Shown: piece after piece, positions 12,601 through 16,703 of the stretch
Layout of the letters: every line of letters begins with the position of its first letter
How positions within the stretch are numbered: position 1 is the stretch's first letter
Source: Bdellovibrionales bacterium
Lineage (GTDB): Bacteria; Bdellovibrionota; Bacteriovoracia; Bacteriovoracales; Bacteriovoracaceae
DNA length: 16,703 bases
Direction: 5' to 3'
Assembly: GCA_005791855.1 (NCBI GenBank)
Contig: SXUH01000304.1
Location: 1 to 16,703, forward strand
Translations under genes and position numbers: made by a program
Notes under the pieces: model-generated
Told to the model about the DNA's origin: nothing
Seen by the model: the letters and a program-made list of their open reading frames with translations, nothing else
Database searches by the model: none

Positions 12601-14259
12601 CTAGTTCCGGATCAGCTGGAGTGTATGGAGGGACTTGCCGGTGGTCTTCACCTCGATGTGCCCGAGGATCTTCGACGGCGCCTGGGGCACCTTCTCCCCG
12701 TCGTAGGCCGCGATGGCGAGCTGGTACTTCCCGGGAGCGAGCTTGAGCTCGGTCATGCGCAGGGCCTGCGGAAGCGTCCTCCAGTGCCGGGTGTCCGCCT
12801 TCTCCAGGGCCGCGAGGCCCTTGGAGGCCCCCACGTAGGTTGCCATGGCCGCGGTCTTGGCGAGGAAGTCGTTCTGGTTGGAGCGGTTGAGGCTCTGGTA
12901 GAGTTGCATGGCCCCGACGATGGCGACGAGGTGCCGGACGGCGACCCGGGTTCCGGTCTTCACGTACTTCGAAACCACGTCCTCCTCGAGGACCACCCGG
13001 GCGATGTCGCCGTTCTCGGAGACCACCGGGAGGGGCCCGTGGTCGACCACCACACCCTTGTCGTTCAGGACGAAGAGCTCCTGCCGCTGCACCACCGGGA
13101 CCGCTTCGATCATCGGGAGCTCGAACTCGATGGCGGCTTCCTGGACCGCGAGGCGGGTGACGTCGTGGGCGAAGAAGAAGCTCCCGGGGTTCGCGGTCTG
13201 CGTCGGCATCATCCCGAGGGTGTTCATGGCGAAAGCCGTGACGAGCTCCGCGCCCACGGTCGCGATGAAGGCCTTCGCGGCCGGGTTCTTGACCGCGTTG
13301 GCGGCGCCCCTGAGGCCGAAGTTGAAGGGCTTGCCCACCTTGGATGGGATGAGGCCCTCCTCGAGGACCACGACGACGTTGGTGCGATCGGCGGAGGCCT
13401 TCTTCACGATGGCGTCAGGGGCCTTGAGGAACTTCACCATGGTCTTGAAGTCCGAGGTCCGGATCTCCTTGGTGAGGGCGAGGATCTTGTAGTGGAGATG
13501 GTTCCGGAGGTCCGCGTACGCGCCGGTCTTCTCGTAGAGCTCGGCGGGCGGGGCCCTGCCGTCTTTGAGCGCGGCCTCGTAGGCCTTGATGTAGTCGACG
13601 TGCCTCCGGTTGAAGAGGGAGAAGATCCCGCCCTGCTGGTCCAGGATCTTCAGCGCGTCCTTGTAGAGCTGGAGGGCGATCTGCTTGTCGTTCTTGATCT
13701 CGCTCACCTCGTGGACCGCGCCCCCGAAGACCTTGAGCATGAGGTCGGTCTGGTAGAGGGACTTGGGTGCGGACCGCTGGAGGTCGGCGAAGTACGAGTC
13801 CCAGGCGAGGATGGTCCCCCGCGCGCCCTGGAGGTCGAGCTTGTTCAGGTGCTTCTCGTAGCGCTGGTAGTAGGCCTTCGCCAGGAAGTAGTGGGCGTAG
13901 GAGCGCTCGTAGTTGGCGCCGTAGAACTCGTCGGAGGCGTCGTTGATGAGGAGGGTCGCGGCCTTCGAGCCGAGCTTCGTGGTGTAGAGCTGGTCGATGA
14001 GGTCGATGGCCGTCTGGAGGTGCTTGATGGCGTCGTCCTCGTCTTTCTTCGCGAGGGCGAGGGTCCCCTTCTCCAGGTGCCAGAGGAGGGTGCTGTTCTT
14101 TTCCTTCTTTAAGCCACTCTTCTCGAGGAGCTCCTCGGCCTTCCGGATGTCACCGGCGCCGTAGGCGTCCCGGTAGGCCTTCATCTGATTGTTCATCTTG
14201 GAGGCGCAGGCCCCCAGGATGAACAACAGAGGTAGTATGAGGAGCCGGGGTCTTACCAT
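12601..14259 (-). CDS. COG3014-family lipoprotein with helical (TPR-like) N-terminal half
   Basis: COG3014 proteins are uncharacterised outer-membrane or periplasmic lipoproteins usually encoded beside LpoB-like and LPP20-like genes. This 552-residue member has a signal sequence ending in the lipobox LGAC with Cys18, a helical repeat region (about 25-270) including YGANYERSYAHYFLA, then the family's strand-rich half: VVVVLEEGLIPSKVGKPF (about 297-314), EFELPMIEAVPVV, and the late KADTRHWRTLPQALRM with LAPGKYQLAI. Its ATG overlaps the stop of the LpoB-like gene by seven bases (ATGGTAA), so the pair is co-translated. It is last in a four-gene operon. The body uses GC-ending codons almost throughout, which creates a long antisense open frame. 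Confidence 0.85.
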   Translation of the reverse strand: MVRPRLLILPLLFILGACASKMNNQMKAYRDAYGAGDIRKAEELLEKSGLKKEKNSTLLWHLEKGTLALAKKDEDDAIKHLQTAIDLIDQLYTTKLGSKAATLLINDASDEFYGANYERSYAHYFLAKAYYQRYEKHLNKLDLQGARGTILAWDSYFADLQRSAPKSLYQTDLMLKVFGGAVHEVSEIKNDKQIALQLYKDALKILDQQGGIFSLFNRRHVDYIKAYEAALKDGRAPPAELYEKTGAYADLRNHLHYKILALTKEIRTSDFKTMVKFLKAPDAIVKKASADRTNVVVVLEEGLIPSKVGKPFNFGLRGAANAVKNPAAKAFIATVGAELVTAFAMNTLGMMPTQTANPGSFFFAHDVTRLAVQEAAIEFELPMIEAVPVVQRQELFVLNDKGVVVDHGPLPVVSENGDIARVVLEEDVVSKYVKTGTRVAVRHLVAIVGAMQLYQSLNRSNQNDFLAKTAAMATYVGASKGLAALEKADTRHWRTLPQALRMTELKLAPGKYQLAIAAYDGEKVPQAPSKILGHIEVKTTGKSLHTLQLIRN

Positions 14260-14858
14260 CCGATCGAAGACTTCTCAGAGTACTTGAAGACCTTCGTTCT
14301 GGTTCGGAGGAGCTCGGTGGCCTTCTCGAGATCGGTCATGCGGATGTTGACGGAGTACTCCTTGATGGTCTTCCCGTCCCGCTTCTCCGGCTTCATGTAG
14401 ACGTTCCCGAAGATCAGGACGTCCGCGCCGGTCTGCTTGCCGATCTTCTTGGCCGTGGCCGGGTCGACCATCCCGTCGTTCTGGTAGGTGATCTCCTTCA
14501 GGATCGCTTCCCGGGCCTTGTTGTCGACGAGCTCGAACTCGCCGGAGAGGGAGAGTTCGTTCAGGAGTTCGTCGTTCATGTCCCCGATCGGGAAGTAGGC
14601 TTCGGAGGTCTCGTTCTGGACCTCGGCGATGAAGATCTTCGGCGTCCCGTGGCGAGCCTTCATCTTGGCGTAGCCCGGGTGCTTCTTCATCTGCTTGAGG
14701 ATGTCCGAGACGGCCTGGGTGGTGTCCGCGCTCATCCAGTTGTCCGTGATCGACAGGCCCTTCTCGTCGGACTCCCGGGAGTCCACGCGCTTGGCCTTGA
14801 AGCTCCCGCAGGACGTGGCGAGGAGGGAGGCGGTGAGGACGGTTACCAAAAATTTCAT
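14253..14858 (-). CDS. LpoB-like lipoprotein, penicillin-binding protein activator family
   Basis: In enterobacteria LpoB sits in the outer membrane and activates PBP1B across the periplasm. This 201-residue protein has a signal peptide with lipobox ATSC and Cys17, a short linker, and the PF13036 domain: DNWMSADTTQAV (39-50), PKIFIAEVQNETSEAY (73-88), LSLSGEFELVD (102-112), the GKQTGADVLIFGNVY block (about 140-154) and KEYSVNIRMTDLEKATEL (166-183). AAGGAGA lies five bases before the ATG. The linker before the domain is shorter than in E. coli LpoB, and FlgO/CsgG-like proteins share this fold, so the partner synthase cannot be assumed. It overlaps the COG3014 gene and follows the LPP20-like gene by nine bases. 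Confidence 0.87.
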   Translation of the reverse strand: MKFLVTVLTASLLATSCGSFKAKRVDSRESDEKGLSITDNWMSADTTQAVSDILKQMKKHPGYAKMKARHGTPKIFIAEVQNETSEAYFPIGDMNDELLNELSLSGEFELVDNKAREAILKEITYQNDGMVDPATAKKIGKQTGADVLIFGNVYMKPEKRDGKTIKEYSVNIRMTDLEKATELLRTRTKVFKYSEKSSIGW

Positions 14859-14867
14859 AGGTTCTCC

Positions 14868-15551
14868 TTAAACTTCACCCTGGCGGGCCTTCACGAAGTC
14901 CTCGCCGAGGTTATCTAGTGCTTTCTTCACGTTGTCTTTCGTCGACTCGTCGTCGGCCTTCTTCTCGACCTCCTCCGTGGCCTTGTCCACCGCGGCCTTG
15001 AGCCGGGTGTTCTCCAGGCGGATGAGGGAGGCGCAGGTGAAGCCGATGTAGTCCTTCTTCGCGCCCATGCGGACGAGGTAGTTCCGCTTCTCCCAGTAGG
15101 TCTTGATCACGGCGGCGCCGTTGATGAGCGACTGGACCCGCTCGGCGAGGGTGTTCTGGACGAACTCCCGCAGCGGCTGGGTCTTCGGGTTGTTGGCGTC
15201 GATGGCGGCCCGGCCCTCCTCGGAGGCTCCGAGGGACTTCTGGATGAAGGTGGTGATCTCGGCGGCGATGTCGGTGCGGGCGTTGGCCTTGGCCAGGTTG
15301 CAGGCGATCTCGCGGTTCACCTTGGCCTCGGTCTCGTAGGAGAAGTAGCGGTACTTGTCCGTGTCCATCTTCTCCTGCTCGGCCCACTGTTGGGCGTCTT
15401 CGATCCAGCCCGGGCGGATGGTGGAGGAGGCGTCGCGGACTTCGAAGTCGCGGGCGATGGTCTTCGAGTTGTCGATCTCGGTGAGCTTCTTCTTGCTCGC
15501 GCACGAGACGCCGAAGGAAAGAAGGAGGACGAAGGACATGAGTCGCAGCAT
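14868..15551 (-). CDS. LPP20-family-like lipoprotein (second in operon)
   Basis: This 227-residue protein has a signal sequence and likely lipidated Cys17 in FGVSCASK; the -3 residue is Gly, a slightly weak lipobox. The body matches the LPP20 pattern: RPGWIEDAQQW (46-56), YRYFSYETEAKVNREIACNL (67-86), then a run of Ala-rich helix through about 110, and a conserved late FTCASLIRL. The last 40 residues are highly charged and probably coiled. The frame is open further upstream to 15608, but ATG at 15551 is chosen because it begins the signal peptide and has AAAGGGG five bases before it. It lies 13 bp after one lipoprotein gene and nine before the next. Helicobacter LPP20 is the namesake; molecular function unknown. 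Confidence 0.82.
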   Translation of the reverse strand: MLRLMSFVLLLSFGVSCASKKKLTEIDNSKTIARDFEVRDASSTIRPGWIEDAQQWAEQEKMDTDKYRYFSYETEAKVNREIACNLAKANARTDIAAEITTFIQKSLGASEEGRAAIDANNPKTQPLREFVQNTLAERVQSLINGAAVIKTYWEKRNYLVRMGAKKDYIGFTCASLIRLENTRLKAAVDKATEEVEKKADDESTKDNVKKALDNLGEDFVKARQGEV

Positions 15552-15564
15552 AGGAGCCCCTTTT

Positions 15565-16521
15565 TTAATCCAGGTGGAGGTCTGATAGGTGGTCTTCGAT
15601 GTAGTCATTGAAATAGCTCTTCACTTTCGCCAGCGCGTCGGCCTGGGTCCGGCCGCTCACGGTTTCGGAGACCGAGATCACCTTGTACTTCTCCTTCCCG
15701 AGCTGGCTGCCCAGGTGGAGGGTGAAGGTGTACTTCTCGAAGCCTTCGACGTTTAGGAATTCCTTAATCGATTCTACATTGAGAGTGAGGATTTTCGTAG
15801 CGTCTGTCTTCACAATTTTAAAACCGGACTCCGTGAGTAGCTCTTTGAGCTTCTCCACCAGCCAGTCCGGGGCCTGGCCCACCTGGAGGCTCACGGGCTC
15901 CGGGGCCCGCCGCTCGTCCCGCCAGGCGAGGATGTCCTTGAAGGTGAGCTTCGATACCAGACCGTTTCCTTCAACGATGGAGTAGCGCTCGTTGAGCCGT
16001 TCGCGCTCGAGGTACTTCTTGAAGACCTTCCGCAGGTTCGAGCGCTGGCGCCGCTGCCAGAGGACCTCGAGCTCCCGGTCGAGCTTCCGGATCCGCTCCC
16101 CGAGGAGCTCGGCCGCCTTCACCCGGTCCAGGGACGCGAGGGAATAGGAGAGGCTCTTGTCCTTGAAGCGCTTCCGGATCTGCACGGTCTCGAGGATCTG
16201 GTCCACGCTCTGGGCGATGGACTGGTCGACCTCCTGGTTCACCTTCGAAGCCCACGGGTAGGCGGCGTTTGACTTGGAGTTGATCTTCAGGTCCGACTTG
16301 ATCTTGACCTCGAAGATGCTCGCTAAGTTTCCTTTGGCCTCGGCGTCGGCGGCGGAGTAGTTCCGCGCTTCGCCGGTGGCACAGAGCTCGGCGGATTCCT
16401 TACAAAAGTCGTAGGGAGAGTAGACCCACTCGGGAACGCCCTTGGCGGTGTCGGAGAGCTCGGCTTCATTCTTCCGAGTCGCGCAGGCGCTCAGGAGCGC
16501 CAGGATGATTAGGTATTTCAT
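15565..16521 (-). CDS. LPP20-family-like lipoprotein (first in operon)
   Basis: This 318-residue protein has a short signal sequence and a good lipobox LLSAC with Cys13. The N-terminal domain has the LPP20 hallmarks: GVPEWVYSPYDFC (28-40), LCATGEARNYSAADAEAKGNLA (47-68, Ala-rich helix), and a Gln/Asp-rich helix to about 115. A charged helical middle (135-200) leads to a C-terminal alpha/beta part (about 213-318) with SESGFKIV-like and ETVSGRTQADALAKVKSYF blocks, similar to the second domain seen in larger LPP20 proteins. GGAGGT occurs 14 bases before the ATG but overlaps the spacer of the likely promoter, so the message may be leaderless. A patch at about 15740-15850 inside the gene is AT-rich. 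Confidence 0.82.
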   Translation of the reverse strand: MKYLIILALLSACATRKNEAELSDTAKGVPEWVYSPYDFCKESAELCATGEARNYSAADAEAKGNLASIFEVKIKSDLKINSKSNAAYPWASKVNQEVDQSIAQSVDQILETVQIRKRFKDKSLSYSLASLDRVKAAELLGERIRKLDRELEVLWQRRQRSNLRKVFKKYLERERLNERYSIVEGNGLVSKLTFKDILAWRDERRAPEPVSLQVGQAPDWLVEKLKELLTESGFKIVKTDATKILTLNVESIKEFLNVEGFEKYTFTLHLGSQLGKEKYKVISVSETVSGRTQADALAKVKSYFNDYIEDHLSDLHLD

Positions 16522-16529
16522 TTCAAAAA

Positions 16530-16558
16530 AGTGTCACCTCCAGTCGGATTAATGTCAA
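16530..16558 (-). promoter_or_regulatory. Candidate promoter of the four-lipoprotein operon
   Basis: On the minus strand a perfect TTGACA (16553-16558) is followed after 17 bp by the poor -10 GACACT (16530-16535, three of six consensus bases). The -10 is eight bases from the ATG at 16521, so transcription would begin at or just before the start codon. A weak -10 next to a perfect -35, with TGTCA repeats overlapping both, suggests an activator-dependent or repressed promoter. Confidence 0.4.
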
Positions 16559-16566
16559 CCATGACA
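16553..16566. promoter_or_regulatory. Palindromic TGTCA-N4-TGACA operator candidate
   Basis: TGTCA (16553-16557), ACCA, and TGACA (16562-16566) form a 5-4-5 palindrome. A further TGTCA half-site sits at 16532-16536, 21 bp away and so on the same DNA face. The sites cover the -35 and -10 of the lipoprotein-operon promoter and lie 14 bp before the sodB -35. The 5-4-5 layout is that of FNR/CRP-type dimers, but the sequence is not the classic FNR or CRP box. Confidence 0.4.
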
Positions 16567-16579
16567 CGGGGCTATTTTA

Positions 16580-16609
16580 TTGACGTGATTCTGGGCACAC
16601 GCCTAGCCT
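16580..16609 (+). promoter_or_regulatory. Tentative sodB promoter
   Basis: TTGACG (16580-16585, five of six consensus bases) is followed after 18 bp by TAGCCT (16604-16609, three of six). The -35 is good and the -10 poor. A start site near 16616 would give a short leader that still contains the strong ribosome site at 16622-16629. Confidence 0.3.
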
Positions 16610-16635
16610 AGAGTGGAAATCAAAGGAGGCCCAAC

Positions 16636-16703
16636 ATGGAACACGTACTACCCGAACTCCCCTACCCGAAAGATTCTTTGAAACCACATATCTCCGCCGA
16701 GAC
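16636..16703 (+). CDS. sodB: Superoxide dismutase (Fe/Mn family), N-terminal 22 codons, cut by window edge
   Basis: Superoxide dismutase turns superoxide into oxygen and hydrogen peroxide. Only the start is visible: HVLPELPYPKDSLKPHISAE, which matches the conserved N-terminus of iron-type SodB (F/V-x-LPxLPY-x-KDxLxPHISAE). No metal ligand is within reach, so Fe versus Mn specificity rests on similarity to SodB starts. The ribosome site AAAGGAGG (16622-16629) is six bases from the ATG and is the best in the window. No signal peptide is visible, so a cytoplasmic location is likely. It is divergent from the lipoprotein operon, with 114 bp between start codons. Confidence 0.88.
   Translation, partial: MEHVLPELPYPKDSLKPHISAE

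Noticed and set aside
12625..14112. 495-codon open frame on the plus strand opposite the COG3014 gene
   Set aside because: Its protein is a low-complexity mix of G, L, V, E and R with no motif. It arises because GC-ending codons on the real strand leave few stops on the other.
15552..15608. Extended N-terminus of the second LPP20-like lipoprotein
   Set aside because: It would bury the signal sequence; ATG at 15551 has AAAGGGG correctly placed.
1..16703. CRISPR arrays, insertion sequences, tRNA or rRNA genes
   Set aside because: No regularly spaced repeats, transposase-like proteins, terminal inverted repeats or RNA-gene signatures were seen.

Overview
The window is gene-dense and GC-rich: 23 protein genes (two cut by the window ends), no RNA genes, and no intergenic gap longer than about 115 bp. 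It looks like a Gram-negative bacterium with an outer membrane: there are at least five predicted lipoproteins, an LpoB-like penicillin-binding-protein activator, LPP20-type and COG3014-type lipoproteins, complex I genes and several exported enzymes. The gene mix would suit the Bdellovibrionota/Oligoflexia or a related deltaproteobacterial group, but no gene here fixes the taxonomy, so that is inference.

Layout, left to right. (1) Minus strand: the N-terminal part of the ABC-F translation factor EttA, preceded by a membrane protein that distantly resembles the GspF/TadC family. (2) Plus strand, 1594-5616: a chain of five abutting or overlapping genes: a small unknown protein, an RlmI-family rRNA methyltransferase, and a complete three-gene ABC exporter of the COG4586/COG4587/COG3694 type. 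(3) A short minus-strand DUF962/Mpo1-like membrane protein that shares its stop tetranucleotide with the exporter operon. (4) Plus strand, 5984-8718: two tandem copies of a two-gene cassette, each an exported PGRP/amidase_2-like amidase followed by a small exported partner that starts inside the amidase's last codons; the second copy also carries a lipoprotein gene. (5) Minus strand, 8726-11460: nuoB-nuoC-nuoD-nuoI, the quinone-reducing connecting module of complex I, without the NADH-input or membrane subunits. (6) A secreted HExxH metalloprotease-like protein. (7) Minus strand, 12601-16521: four consecutive predicted lipoproteins (LPP20-like, LPP20-like, LpoB-like, COG3014-like). (8) The start of an iron/manganese superoxide dismutase, divergent from the lipoprotein operon.

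How it fits together: peptidoglycan and envelope work dominates (two amidase cassettes, the LpoB operon, the metalloprotease, possibly the DUF962 protein), alongside housekeeping translation genes (ettA, rlmI-like) and respiration (nuo). The most unusual element is the duplicated amidase/partner cassette. The amidases carry a cysteine-containing insertion of about 44 residues close to the active site, and the partner is always co-translated with its amidase, so the partner could be an inhibitor, chaperone or protector of the enzyme.

Two other traits recur. Several promoters lie so close to the start codon that the transcripts would be leaderless, and base composition is a sharp mosaic, with AT-rich gene starts and patches set in bodies that use a narrow GC-ending codon set. 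Promoters were judged by eye against the sigma-70 consensus.
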